Part shown: positions 47,801 to 57,959 of the stretch, in pieces
Numbering within the stretch: position 1 is the first letter of the stretch
Layout of the letters: each line of letters begins with the position of its first letter
Source: Brachycybe producta
Lineage: Eukaryota > Arthropoda > Diplopoda > Playtdesmida > Andrognathidae
DNA length: 64,000 bases
Reading direction: 5' to 3'
Assembly: GCA_036925085.1 (NCBI GenBank)
Contig: JAUPFP010000001.1
Location: 11,290,354 to 11,354,353 of the forward strand
Notes under the pieces: model-generated
The model's database searches: none
The model's input: only the letters and a program-made list of their open reading frames with translations
Told to the model about the DNA's origin: nothing
Made by a program: the position numbers and the translations under genes

Positions 47801-50800
47801 AGTAAATCCATGTTTGAAAATAACCCTATCTCAAGCAGCTGACATTTTTTTTAAAATTTGTCTATAAAAAGTTTATTTTGAAAGAAAACATAAAATACTA
47901 CTTAGGTGGCTGGATAGTTAAATTCTATCCATTATAGCTGTTGTGTGAAAATTCACAGTTTTCAAGCAATCTTTTTCAGTAGAAACATTATGAAAAAATT
48001 AGGTGTTTTAGAAACTAGAATATTTGGTGATATTTGTTAAAAGTATTTCCAAAATTAACTTTTTATGACAGCTTGAAAAAAAACGACAATAACTTGCGTG
48101 ATATGCTAATGCAAAAAAAAAAACTTATTTTCAAACTAATAAAAAAATATGTATTTTTTTATTGTCTAGTTCTGAAAACTATTTGCCTTTTATAGTAATC
48201 TGGTTGATGAAAACTGTTTAACCCACCAAAACAACAATCCAGTCTAGTTAAGAAAATAAATATACCTGAATCTCGTCGCTTTGAGCAGACGACATTCACG
48301 AGTGTCGACTATATGGTGATACTAAAATTTCAAGAAATAGTATAACAATCGTTCAACGAAGATACATTAAAGCGCAAAATGCAATATAAACTATTGCTCA
48401 TTAAGTGGTCGCTTTATATAAATTTTAATGAGGTCCTATTTTAAAATAATTCTTAAAATTATACATTTTTGTTAACTAAATGTTAAGTTAACTCCCATAG
48501 GCACAAAAAACGTCCAACAAAGGGTATGAAGAACTCTCGTTAAAAACGATTTAGAGCAATAAAAAAATTGGCAAGTGCATTAACGTATTGGCTTCACGCC
48601 GATTGCTTTATATAATCTTAGCATGCATAATTATTTTGATATTAATATATGTACATCAAACTACTGTGGTGGGATTTGGAATTAAACACTGAATCTCGGC
48701 TCTTAAGTGATTCAACTGCCGTCCTTAGTTTGTAACACTTAATGTCTCCAGTATTGCTTTTAAAACGAAGTATAAACTAAAGTTCGAAAATCAGCCTTGT
48801 AGACCCAAGAGTCAACATGAAAACCCACACAACGTTTCAGAGATTAAACTTCAACTTCATGGATCTAATATGAACACAAACCTTTGTAAGGCCTTGAATT
48901 TGAACTCCAGCTTTTAGATTAGTGGGCTCTTTTTCAAAATATTCAGCCGAAGAAAGTTGACTAGTGTCAGGCAATTTGATTGCAATCTTGTCTCGCGAAA
49001 TACACCAATAACGTTTCTAAACACGGACAAAAAATAACATTAATTGAAAAGATAAAATGTTCAAACAAAAACCGCAGCTGACGAACTCACTTGAAATGGA
49101 AAGTACCAAGGCTGAGGCATTCCAAACTCTCCCGGATGTACAGCATCGATGTACCACGTAATCAACAGATACAAAACAGAATCAACGATAAGCATCATGA
49201 ATACATCAATCATGCAGAAGTTATCGTCTGGCGTCACTGGTTTAGTGAGATAACGCCACTGAAGACCAAAGCCGGTGCCTTCATTTAACGACACCTGCAT
49301 ACTTCCGAAAGCCATGCAAGTGTTGCAGAGGAGGCACGACAAAACCTTTTGCCAGTACGTCAGTGTGTCGTAGCGAGGGTCAAGAAAAAAATACGGCACG
49401 TACGACAGGAACCATATGATACCTGCAGCTGTAGCAGCCGAGTTTGCTACAAAAAATTTTTTAATAGCTATAGTTTAGTCACTTTAAATAGGAGCTAATT
49501 AGAAAAACCGAAAGATTAAAATATTTTTAACTTTAGAAACTAGAATAAATTAATATTGCTAAAGCTATTTGGTCATTGTTCAAAGCAAACGTTTTAGGAA
49601 AGGGTTACGATGAAACATTTCCTTCTTCCCATAAACGTTGTCGATAACAACAAAATATTGAATTTTTTTAAAACTACATATAAGGAGTATAATCCGATGT
49701 TTATCTTTATGATACGTTACAAACATAACGTCAATTTTACCTTTTGAAAACAAAGTGCTCAACATGCAACAGAAGCAAATGCCACAAAACACGTAAAGCA
49801 TGAGGTAGACAAAGATCAGAGTGCCGTCCGTCTTGACGAGAACGGCTATGTCTCCGAAACCGTAGCACAACAAAACGGACACACAAGCAGCACTAATGGT
49901 GAAGAAGATCATCGATTTGGTGAACCACGACAGCCAATGCAACCAACCACTAAGACCCATTATCTTCATGGATTCCTTCAAAATAAAATTCAATTTATGC
50001 AATATCAGTTAATTGAAAAATAAAAAAACAGCAAAAAAAAAAAACGTTAAAAGTGTTAGGTGTTGAAAAAAACAAGACCAAAAAAGACATTATTAAAAAG
50101 AAAAATGGAAAAAACAAACACCTAACATATGAAACTAACATTCGAAAGACATAATTAGAAATCTGACACCTAGCACTTAAAACAAAAATCATAAAACAAC
50201 TAACAATTACAGTGTGACAAATGTAATTGGAGTAAGAACACCTGTCGATACAAAAAACTTGCAATAAAACTTATTGATGGAGTACCAGGTGGTATTCTAA
50301 TATAACATGATCTTCTTAATAGATAAACGAGGAACTAAATTCGAAAAATTAGAAAGAGGTAATATGATACTACATCTACCAAATATTAAAACCACATAAA
50401 GAAATACACACCATCTGCAAATAGTGACATTAAATATAGAAACCTTAATTTAGGAAAAAAGGTAATATAAAATTGACCCCTGTTAAAAGGGGTTAACTTC
50501 AATTATCGTCTAATGTAACTGCTGTCAATCACATAATATTCACTTAATGGCGTAATCTGTCAATCATATGATTGACCAATAACACAATTAGAAAGAAACC
50601 CAAATTAACCAATTAGAGATAAGAATAGAACAAAAAGTAGAATATAATTAGTGATTTTCATTTTTGCAGACACTCGGTTGTTCGTCAGTGTAGAGTCAAT
50701 TGCTCCCATTCATGATTTCGTGTTTTGATTTATATTTGTGTTAAAGTGTAAAAAATTTAAAGTTTTCTTTGAAGCATATTTGTGTTAAAGTGCTAAAAAT

Positions 50801-53800
50801 TTAAAGTTTTCTTTGAAGCATTTTTGTGTTAACGTGCTAAAAATTTAAAGTTTTCTTTGAAGCATTTTTGTGTTAAAGTGCTAAAAATTTAAAGTTTTCT
50901 TTGAAGCATTTTTGTGTTAAAGTGCTAAAAATTTAAAGTTTTCTTTGAAGCATTTTTGTGTTCAAGAGTGCTAAAATTTAAAATTTTTTTTTAAGTATTG
51001 TTTGGTAAAGTGTTCTATAATTTACATTTTGTAGAAAAATAAAAAAAAGAAATAAACTACGTAAAGAGAAAAAAAAATTAAATTAAAAAGGGATTTAACA
51101 AAATCAACACAATCACCACATCAACAACTACAATCAAAAGGAGACAATCTGAAGGCAAGAAGGCAGAAGGTAAGAAAAATTTTCTTAATGTAAAAGAAAA
51201 AAGGCCAGCCCATACCCTCCAGACTAGCAAAAACGCACCCCAGCCAGGTTTAACCTAAAAAAGCAAACCAAAGGGGAGGGTCGAACCTTACAGTATACAT
51301 GTTATCCCTTTGTGTCCTTTCCTATACAGGTAGACAAATTGGGGAATAACAAAAGCGTTACAAACTACAAGAGTTTTACAGAAGTATTTTATGTCGAAAA
51401 CTTAAAAAAAAATACATTTTGAAATATTTATATATAAACTGAACTGAAAATAAAATAAAAATAACATTGAAAATGAAATTTCGTCATCTTTCAAATAGCT
51501 ATTGTGGCATACGTACTATCTAGGTACGTGGAAGGGGGAGGGGGGTACAGATTAAACCTTTTACAAATGCGGCCAGAATGATGTGGCCAATCTGCCTTTC
51601 GTAAACTGCTTATCTCTAGAGATATCTGCCACCTTTAGGGATCTTCCGCTAAAGGTGGCCAAGACCAATGAAAGCCAACGAACGGCAGCCAACACATTCG
51701 GTCGAATGTTGGTCGCCAATGCTTTGCGTTGATATTGTAAGTCCAAATTATTCAATGCATTCATTTGATCATTGTCGTTGACTAGTTGGTAAATGATGAA
51801 TGATCGGTGACTGGAAGCCAACGCCTAACCCCATACACACAACAAAAAGCCTTCACGTACCAACTGGTGACAAAACGCAAAGGATTCCGTTGGCTGCCAT
51901 TCGTTAGCCTTTAGACAATTTCCACATTTTCCAAAAAAGTAGTTGTCAAAGTGCAAACAAAGTATGTTGCGTTTTAGTAACTTTCTTTTACTTGAAAGTT
52001 TATTTAACAGTTAAGTGGAGGACACACATACGGGAAATTAGCCAAGAAAATCAGTCCAGAAAAGAATTTAGGAAAGAATTTCAAATTCTGGCCGATTTTC
52101 TTACAAGAAAAAAAAGTTGAAATTGGCTCAACTTTTTCTTAGGACAGAATCTTACTTTCAAATTCTGACCAATAGCAGCATAGCACCTCATGACGTCATG
52201 AATTAAAAACCCATCCCACTACTCTGGAAATCCAACATTTCAAACAATATGGCGACTACCACATCGAAAAAACGAAGATGATAAAATCGAATCTTTATTG
52301 GAAAATACTTCGTTTTCTTTTTGACAAAAAAAAACATTCTTTAAGGTCACCACAATTAAAAACACTTATCCATTTGGTACGAGTTGACAAAAAACATTTT
52401 TAATTAGCGTGCTGTATTCCCTTAGCATAAAATAAACTAGGCCTTGTTGCACGTATGTAACAATAGATAGCGCTCATTTTTAGTTTAAATTTCTTGATGT
52501 ATGTGTGGCCTGCATGATAAGTACAGAAAAGATTTTCGTTTTCTGTTTCTTACTCAGGAGATATTTTCTTGGTTCATTTTCCGTATGTGTACTCCAAAAA
52601 AATTAAAAAAACTGAATAACCAAAATTACTGTAATGACACTAGTACATCAGTGTTCATGCTTAATTTAAAATGGTAAACAACGGCTCGTAAGTTAGCTGA
52701 ACTGCCAGAAGACGTATTCGAAAGTGTACAAAGCTGATGATACCTATTTTTGTCAAGAGCCACGATAAGAAAGAACACAAAGTTTGTCAGAAATTTTAAC
52801 TAGTAGATGACAATGTTATGTAAATTTATAAATTAATTGAAAAATTAATTTAAATTGTCAAAAAACATTTTATAATGTACATTTAAAAAAAATTCTCGAG
52901 GGTGAAATCCATTTGAAACAAAAAGAACCCCCTCCCCGAATGCTTAGTGCTTAGATTAAGCCGTATAAATGCGTACCTTAAGCCTCTTCTCTTTTTCGAG
53001 AACCAAGTTCTTGACGAGATCGAAAGCCGGATACAAGAAGCTCAGCATGACGATGAGCGGAAGAAAACTTCGAATCGCTATCAGAAACAAGTCGTCATAA
53101 AACGGTGGGTACGGATAACGTCTCATCGAAACGTCCACGTCGTCTTTTTTAACATCCTTGTTAATAGCTGTCAAAATAGCCATCGAAACTTCGTGCTGAA
53201 CCTGCAAGAATCCCTTGCTGCAGTAGTCTACAGAGAAATAAATCATTTTAACAGTCATTTCTAGAAAAGTCGTACAATGTCGACCGTTTCATTAAACTAA
53301 CATGGATTTCCTCCAGCATCGTCACCAGGATTTCGCGGACCCGGGCTCTGAATCGTTGGAAACGTAAATTGTGTTAACCAATCATCCTTCGTCTGAATCA
53401 TTGTCTTTTTCCTTAAGAAAAAAATACACAAATTATTACTTGTTCTTTTCAAAACGTTTCTTTAAATCCAACTGAAACGTACCGAACTATTGGGAATCGT
53501 ATTTTGAAGGTAATGTTACCAGACATTATCTCTTCTGTATTAAAAAAAATTAAACTGACGACGTCAATCGAACTGTTGCTTTCTTCTCTTGTGAACTGAA
53601 CAAGTTCGTCTTCAGATGTGAAGCCGAGAGCTAAAAAAAGACCAAACAAATTTAATCCGTTACAGGAACTGAACTTACAGCCGAAAATACCAAGCACAGA
53701 ATTCGTTTACGAATATCGTTTATTTGAAAAGAATTAAATAAGCACGTCCGCAACTTGCGAGCATCACGTTTACACATGTTCCCTTTTCTAACGAAAGAGC

Positions 53801-55349
53801 CAAAAATCAACCCAAATTATAAAGTAATTTCAAGTTTGAAAAAGATGCAATGTAGTTATGATTGGCCGCTCGGCAAGATTAGCTAGCCTTCTCTTTCTTG
53901 AATGGAATTTTCTTTTCTTGTTATAATAGATGAGTTCGAACATGACCCAACGATACTTTTTAATTTGTCTAAATAAAGTTTAATTTGAAGGATATCAAAC
54001 TTCTAGTTTTTTTTAAATGTTGCTAAGGGCATAGAAAGACAAAATAATCGGAATTAAAAAAATAGCTCTTCATAAATCTTGAAGTGGCTTTAGATATTTA
54101 TAGATATATTAGATTTACTGTAGATATTTTTGACAGCGCCACTGCATTGTGTAATGCTAATGCAGACGTTTATGTAAAATTCCAACGCCAAAACGTCAAG
54201 CGAACGTGTTTTTTTAGAAACATCCATTATGGAAAAAATATTCGAATTGTTTTCAAAACTAGAATTGTAAAAGATGACGCTAAAAAGGTTTTTCATAGCA
54301 ACATCTTAAAAAATAAACAGTTTTTCGTTTTTCCACTGACATTTCAAGAAAAACTATTTTTGCTATTTTTCTCAAACCATCGTAAAAAGTTTTATTTTGA
54401 AAGATGTCAATGTTATGAAAAAACTTAGCATTATCACCAACTACTCTAGTATCTAAAACACTACATTTTTTCATAATGTTCTCATGAAAAATATCAATTT
54501 TTCTGAAAACAGCTGGTTTAGGAAAGAGACCCTATTACAGAAGAGAATAATAACCCACACAGGAGAGCCATATGAGAGGACGAAAACAAAATAAATATTT
54601 ATAAAGCAACCCTTAATGCATTTCTTCTCTAGTTTTCTGTTTTATATTAACGCACGTATATTTTAATTTCAAGTGTTCAAACGTCGGCTGGACTCCCTAA
54701 CCCCAAAACTGTTATGGCTTCGTACAGTGGCACCGGTAGGTAATCAGTGCTAATCACTGTGATTTTATAACGTAAGACACCAGTCTACTAACCGACATAA
54801 CAGACTAGTCAGTACTTTTCGCAGAAAGAACTTGTTCACCAGGTCACTTTTGTCCACTTCACTTTCCTTGAAAACCTTTTCCAATCACCCTGAACGGTGG
54901 GCTTCGATAACGTTCTCCACATGTTACATTATGAATATCATTCGTAATTTAAAAAACCATAATTAATTGAACTTACTTTGAATCGGCTGCGTCATAGCAT
55001 TAAACCTCTGCACAAGGTAATCCATGACTTTGATAACAATGGCGTTCTTCGGTGCGTAAGTAACCCTCATCTTGGTCTCCACTTCGGATTCACCTCTCCG
55101 AGAAAACCTTCCCGTCTGTCGTCCCATCATCATCGAATCCGCTGGAGCCAAATGACACATCGTTAAAGGCACTACGGTAAAGTCCGATGCAGGATTATAT
55201 GTAATCGTATCCGTCTTTTGGCGAATGATGACCAGCACAAAAGCCAAAAGAAGCGGAACCAATATCTGTACAACGGTAGCCACCGGATGCCGCTTCTGAA
55301 TCACAAAGTTCTTCCATAAGAGCAGCTGAAAATGTTTTAGTTTAGCCAT
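29687..55349 (-). CDS. ABCA3: ABCA3-type lipid-transporting ABC transporter, 22 coding exons
   Basis: Full-length ABC transporter of subfamily A, about 1712 residues; human ABCA3 has 1704. Coding exons from 5' to 3': 55349-54977, 53630-53483, 53411-53302, 53227-52977, 49975-49741, 49446-49091, 49016-48882, 46244-46124, 46033-45512, 45280-45031, 44898-44762, 42703-42480, 38913-38527, 37071-36795, 35829-35704, 35620-35435, 35145-34936, 34856-34745, 33175-32780, 32663-32493, 32429-32224, 29892-29687. All junctions are GT-AG and in phase. Two membrane domains each precede a nucleotide-binding domain (Walker A near residues 562 and 1419). Family members pump phospholipid or sterol across membranes of lysosome-related organelles or the cell surface. 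Untranslated exons and promoter were not identified. The introns are rich in mobile elements, but no coding exon is interrupted. Confidence 0.95.
30573..31060. repeat. Dispersed repeat Z, copy 1
   Basis: Aligns over about 430 bp with 48278-48710: both share GAGCAGACGAC, ACTATATGGTG, TTTATATAAATTTT, ATTGGCTTCACG and GGCTNTTAA words in order. No TSD, tail or terminal repeat was found. Lies in the last ABCA3 intron. Confidence 0.65.
31222..31292. repeat. Inverted repeat
   Basis: TCTGTTCTGGAGAAA on the left is mirrored by TTTCTCCAGAACAGA on the right; the loop repeats CCACTAGGT. Confidence 0.75.
32224..32429 (-). CDS. ABCA3: ABCA3 exon 21
   Basis: Residues 1576-1645. [15 protein letters not shown] and [11 protein letters not shown], after the H-loop. 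Confidence 0.95.
32493..32663 (-). CDS. ABCA3: ABCA3 exon 20
   Basis: Residues 1519-1576. Signature S-G-G-N-K-R-K-L, Walker B I-V-F-L-D-E-P with T-G-M-D-P, H-loop L-T-S-H. Found from motifs; it gives no long ORF. Confidence 0.95.
32780..33175 (-). CDS. ABCA3: ABCA3 exon 19, Walker A of domain 2
   Basis: Residues 1387-1519. Walker [11 protein letters not shown] near 1419 and Q-loop Y-C-P-Q-F-D-A. The donor splits the serine codon of the signature motif. Confidence 0.95.
33835..33905. repeat. Dispersed repeat Z, partial copy
   Basis: GCAGCGCCTACATTTGGAGA followed by AATTTTGAATTAAATGCTATAT matches the right end of copy 1 at 31007-31050. Confidence 0.6.
34745..34856 (-). CDS. ABCA3: ABCA3 exon 18
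   Basis: Residues 1350-1387. Contains E-D-E-D-V-A-T-E-R, diagnostic of the linker before domain 2. The acceptor CCATAG/TGAATCC was chosen because it alone restores phase; an AG 25 bp upstream does not. Confidence 0.85.
34936..35145 (-). CDS. ABCA3: ABCA3 exon 17
   Basis: Residues 1280-1350. P-G-I-G-R-N-L loop followed by the last membrane helix of the transporter. Confidence 0.9.
35435..35620 (-). CDS. ABCA3: ABCA3 exon 16
   Basis: Residues 1218-1280. Begins after ACATTACAG, which keeps the frame; the intron before it is only 83 bp. Contains [12 protein letters not shown]. Confidence 0.85.
35704..35829 (-). CDS. ABCA3: ABCA3 exon 15
   Basis: Residues 1176-1218. Membrane segment with [11 protein letters not shown] and [15 protein letters not shown], close to human ABCA3. 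Confidence 0.9.
36795..37071 (-). CDS. ABCA3: ABCA3 exon 14
   Basis: Residues 1084-1176. [17 protein letters not shown] motif between membrane helices. I place the donor at CAAG/GTTTG; the stronger-looking donor 38 bp further on breaks the frame of exon 15 and loses alignment. Confidence 0.85.
38527..38913 (-). CDS. ABCA3: ABCA3 exon 13
   Basis: Residues 955-1083. Second extracellular/luminal domain, with several N-glycosylation sequons, and the ABCA3 motif [11 protein letters not shown]. Confidence 0.92.
39227..40778. mobile_element. hAT-type MITE carrying a nested CR1
   Basis: Left end CAGGGTAAAATGG, right end CCAGCCACCCTG, with an exact 8-bp duplication GCCTCTAC outside each (39219-39226, 40779-40786). 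Eight-base duplications are the hAT mark. The element itself is about 570 bp once the CR1 copy is removed. Lies in ABCA3 intron 12. Confidence 0.75.
39356..40342 (-). mobile_element. CR1-like non-LTR retrotransposon, 5'-truncated
   Basis: Minus-strand frames 40338-40033 and 40108-39419 encode the end of a reverse transcriptase: [13 protein letters not shown] and L-F-A-D-D, then the thumb and a C-terminal region with W-N-S-L-P. One frame break lies near 40080. The 3' end is a short (ATTGA)n tail, seen as ATTCAATTCAATTCAATT at 39357. Other pieces of the family are at 1298, 3340 and 59955. Confidence 0.85.
41420..41957 (+). mobile_element. Short Helitron-like element in ABCA3 intron 12
   Basis: TCCCAGGTCTGTG start after TATATATAATA; 3' hairpin CCCGTCATTTATGACGGG and CTAG at 41954-41957. 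538 bp, same length class and same internal palindrome as 22423-22959. Confidence 0.8.
42480..42703 (-). CDS. ABCA3: ABCA3 exon 12
   Basis: Residues 880-954. Starts the second membrane domain: [17 protein letters not shown], then a membrane helix. Confidence 0.92.
42934..43506. mobile_element. hAT-type MITE, 573 bp
   Basis: Terminal inverted repeats TAGGGTTTCCATTACCGGT on both sides, with the exact 8-bp duplication CTTTTAAT at 42926-42933 and 43507-43514. Interior repeats ACCGGT words; no ORF. ABCA3 intron 11. Confidence 0.85.
43515..44093 (+). mobile_element. Family-Y LTR, plus orientation
   Basis: Contains TATA-like TTTATAAAGTACCC near 43660, AACTTCGACATTATCC, the palindrome CCAGGTGTAGACCTGG at 43801-43816, and the end GGTCCGTGTTACA. 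The left border is hidden next to the MITE. Confidence 0.45.
44762..44898 (-). CDS. ABCA3: ABCA3 exon 11
   Basis: Residues 834-880. Poorly conserved hydrophilic linker between the two halves, starting V-G-E-H-S-D-S-S. Placement rests on matching phases (2 in, 1 out) and good splice sites. Confidence 0.8.
45031..45280 (-). CDS. ABCA3: ABCA3 exon 10
   Basis: Residues 751-834. Regulatory extension after domain 1: G-A-G-Y-H, V-K-E-P-G-C-N, and the family motif T-T-M-E-E-V-F-L at its end. Confidence 0.92.
45512..46033 (-). CDS. ABCA3: ABCA3 exon 9, catalytic core of domain 1
   Basis: Residues 577-751. Q-loop C-P-Q-H, signature L-S-G-G-M near 661, Walker B V-V-M-L-D-E-P near 685 with S-G-M-D-P, H-loop T-T-H-F-M-D-E-A-D. 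All catalytic residues are present. Confidence 0.95.
46124..46244 (-). CDS. ABCA3: ABCA3 exon 8, Walker A of domain 1
   Basis: Residues 537-577. Walker [10 protein letters not shown] at about 562-570. Short exon recognised from the motif and splice sites. Confidence 0.95.
46794..47489. mobile_element. hAT-type MITE, 696 bp
   Basis: Ends CAGGGTTAGCAAAAT and TTTGCCAACTCTG are inverted; flanking octamers ATTCACAG and ACTCACAG agree at 7 of 8 positions. GGTAAATACC words lie inside both ends. ABCA3 intron 7. Confidence 0.65.
48278..48710. repeat. Dispersed repeat Z, copy 2
   Basis: Partner of 30573-31060, diverged by roughly a quarter of positions by eye. ABCA3 intron 7. Confidence 0.65.
48882..49016 (-). 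CDS. ABCA3: ABCA3 exon 7
   Basis: Residues 492-536. Linker with E-Y-F-E-K-E-P and the first strand of the nucleotide-binding domain (G-V-Q-I-Q-G-L-T-K). Phase 0 on both sides. Confidence 0.9.
49091..49446 (-). CDS. ABCA3: ABCA3 exon 6
   Basis: Residues 373-491. Two membrane helices, D-D-N-F-C between them, and the segment [12 protein letters not shown] that leads to the first nucleotide-binding domain. Confidence 0.92.
49741..49975 (-). CDS. ABCA3: ABCA3 exon 5
   Basis: Residues 295-373. Opens [11 protein letters not shown], completing the EKE...RLK-E-x-M-x-x-M-G-L motif, then two membrane helices. The 3-kb intron before it holds a solo LTR and a MITE. Confidence 0.92.
50054..51351 (+). mobile_element. 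Family-X solo LTR in ABCA3 intron 4
   Basis: TGTTAGGTGTTG start, ACACCTAACA inverse about 70 bp later, GGGGAATAACA end, and the 4-bp duplication AAAG on both sides (50050-50053, 51352-51355). 1298 bp. It lies opposite to the gene's direction. Confidence 0.85.
50745..50990. repeat. 44-bp minisatellite within the solo LTR
   Basis: About five units of GTGTTAAAGTGCTAAAAATT followed by TAAAGTTTTCTTTGAAGCA. Unrelated in sequence to the minisatellites of other family-X LTRs. Confidence 0.9.
52016..52596. mobile_element. MITE with terminal inverted repeats, superfamily unknown
   Basis: Left TGGAGGACACACATACGG and right CCGTATGTGTACTCCA are inverted, extending to CCAAGAAAAT / ATTTTCTTGG. No clear target duplication. 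Confidence 0.65.
52977..53227 (-). CDS. ABCA3: ABCA3 exon 4
   Basis: Residues 211-294. Has Y-P-Y-P-P-F near the membrane entry, one membrane helix, and E-K-E-K-R-L-K, the cytoplasmic coupling motif after it. Donor phase 0. Confidence 0.92.
53302..53411 (-). CDS. ABCA3: ABCA3 exon 3
   Basis: Residues 174-211; contains T-Q-F-T-F-P and [13 protein letters not shown], the loop motif of ABCA3 proteins. Too short to be seen as an ORF; found by homology and splice sites. Confidence 0.88.
53483..53630 (-). CDS. ABCA3: ABCA3 exon 2
   Basis: Residues 125-174, in the first extracellular/luminal loop. Ends F-K-I-R-F-P-I-V-R. Donor CG/GTACGT, phase 2. Confidence 0.88.
54977..55349 (-). CDS. ABCA3: ABCA3 exon 1
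   Basis: Residues 1-125. The start M-A-K-L-K-H-F is chosen because L-L-L-W-K-N-F follows at once, as in ABCA proteins. The first membrane helix is at about residues 24-43. Donor A/GTAAGT, phase 1. The frame stays open upstream but without family similarity. Confidence 0.9.
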
Positions 55350-57189
55350 CGAAGGATAACACAAGAAACTGAATAAACACGCGGCTCGGAGAACGTTCCC
55401 GAGATCGAGTGGCACACGACGGCCAACTACAAACGGCACTTTAGGAAGATGTCGCAATGCCTGAAACAAAACAAAAGAAATATTTTTTTTGAAAAAAAAA
55501 AAAAACTCGTCTGTGTTACGATCAACAAAAATTGATCCTCCACCGCATGTGTAAAAACCCAATTAGTTTTAGCAGTCGGTTGTTTACGAAACGATCAGTG
55601 CCAAGGTAACGGTAAAGTTATTTCCATTTCGATAAAAATCAATAATGCCGATAGTGACCAAATATTGCAACATAAAAGTTGATAATGTTTGTATAAAGAA
55701 CAGATCATCAAATTTTGGGGCGTTAAATGTATACAAAGGATACACGCATGCAAACGATACATTTATTGACATCTTAAGTTATAAAGGAGGATGAAAAAAA
55801 CGACAAATTTATTTCGTTTCACTTTTAGGTCGGATTGTTATTGCATTTATATAAAATATTTCAAATTTTTCTATAAATTCAAATTTTTAATTAACCATTT
55901 TCAAGTATAAAGATTAAAAATAAAGTAATTAACAAAAAAATAATTAAATTGCATCATTCGTATGGTATACTTATTTTAATTAACTATAGATTTAACGACA
56001 ATGATTGTTTTCAAATTAAGCTGAATTAAAGCAACGCTGAAAGCGCAGTTTAAAGCACATAAAACATTACTTTGCATCTTTTACGAAAAAAATATTTATG
56101 GTTATAGTAAACTCTCGATAGTTATCGGACTTTCGATCATCCCATATTCCATTTTATCCGACATCTGCACGTGCTCGCACAATCCAACTAGCCACTGAGT
56201 AACTACTACTTTGTGAGGTCCCCTAGTGCATCATATATCTCACGTTTCAACTGTATACAGGTATACAGAAGTACTACATTAAATATACTGTATACTGTAA
56301 AATATGTATACAGCATTTACATGGTCTTGTGCTGCTTATGATTTAGTTTTTTTTTTGTATTGGGGGCAGCAAAATTACATATCGCCCTGCATATGAACTG
56401 TAACGACCCGTTTATGACTGCTTTTGCAATACAGCACTAGAGTTAGCAAGCGAAGTTTATTTAGTGTAATTTATTCAATATACATTAGGTTACGATTTGT
56501 TTCGATATAATAACAAAACTAAAACAGTTTTCAAAGAAGTGTATATTGTATATAAGGCCATTCGATGAAACAACGGTTTTTATTGATTGAAGTAATACGA
56601 TCGATCTGCCCTACAGGAACTAGGTATTGATAGCGCAGGGGTATTAGAAACCAAATAATGAGGGTATGAGACCCAATCAACATTTCTACCTTGGTTTCTT
56701 TCCGCAAGGTACAAATTACCTTGGAATCAACATTTTAATACATTTGAAATATTTACATTAAGCTTATTAATTGTTTGTTTACAGAAGCACGTGCCACCAT
56801 TATATAGTGCCTTTCTCATCAACAACAACAGGTGTCAATGAATTCTTCTGGACAAAACATTTGAATTTAATTAACACGTATTTGTCTCCAAACAGGTGAC
56901 TAAATTGCGCCATTGTTTTAGATAATAATCAAAAATAACATTTTATTGAAGTAACCCAAACAACAACGAAACTTAAGGTGGCTGAAATAGTTCTTTTTAC
57001 AGCTCCAACCCCTTCTGGATACACAACAGTATTATATGTAGAATCTATGCAATAATAATCAAGTCTATAATGAAAAATAAACATGCATAAAATACGCAAA
57101 TTGCATAATTATCAGATATATTTGTATAATCCACATCCCTTTTTGAAATGTTTTACTTTAGAAATACTTCGTTTAAACGAAGAAAAATC
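55350..57189. other. Upstream region of ABCA3
   Basis: No second gene. It should hold the ABCA3 promoter and any 5' UTR exon, but no TATA box or CpG-rich stretch stands out. ACTCTCGATAGTTATCGGA near 56111 resembles the end of pogo/Tigger-type elements. Confidence 0.4.
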
Positions 57190-57195
57190 TAATGA

Positions 57196-57812
57196 TTGGT
57201 TTATAAAACCATGCTAAGCAGCAAAGCAGCCTGCGAAGCTTCAAAAAATGGCGTCAGAGCTTCAGATTCTTGTCTTCATCAGAGCATGAAGCTAGCTTTG
57301 AAATTATTCAACTTTTCAAAGCTGCATCTGCACAAGAAGCCTTTGCAAGACTCAGCCATTTGTTACCTTTCGTACATTAAGACTCACTATGCCTTCGTAG
57401 TTGATCGCATTAGGAAGTTGGAAACTGTGGGTCTGTCATTGTATGATGGAATCAGTCATAAATGAAGCAATGGAAAGACTCAAAAACACCGGGTGCATCT
57501 GGAGCCGCAGTTCACAAGAAGTTGGAAGACATCATAAAGAAAAACAAGGGGTATAATCTGATATCCACAATAAAAAATGTGCTGGGAGGAGAGCAAATAC
57601 CTATACCTGGGAGTCTAACCCCACAACTAATTTTACTACTTAAAATTGCACCGATAACATTCTGTGATGTGGAAAGGTCATTCTCTACATTCAAATTCAT
57701 CTTGAGTGACAGGAGGCATAATATGACAGCCATTAACATTCAGATGGTATTGGTAACTTACTGTGCAGCAAAAAAAATGTGTTGTAAATTAAAAACGAAT
57801 AAAATTTTCTGA
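57196..57812 (+). pseudogene. hAT transposase C-terminal remnant
   Basis: Two frames (57196-57465 and 57462-57812) separated by one break. The second ends with P-I-T-F-C-D-V-E-R-S-F-S, then I-L-S-D-R-R-H-N-M, the dimerization motif of hAT transposases. The catalytic DDE core and the N-terminal zinc finger are absent. Confidence 0.75.
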
Positions 57813-57959
57813 AATTGTTTTTGCATATGCGTACATATAAGTGCATATTTTAATGCATATATTGCGTTTTTTGTGTGCCAATTTGCATACATATATTGGG
57901 CATTTTGGTACATACAAATCCTCACTACGATATTAACATCAACATTTGTAATGACTCAT

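Noticed and set aside
51561..51821. 86-residue minus-strand ORF in ABCA3 intron 4
   Set aside because: No recognisable domain; the stretch has small hairpins and is probably a MITE remnant.
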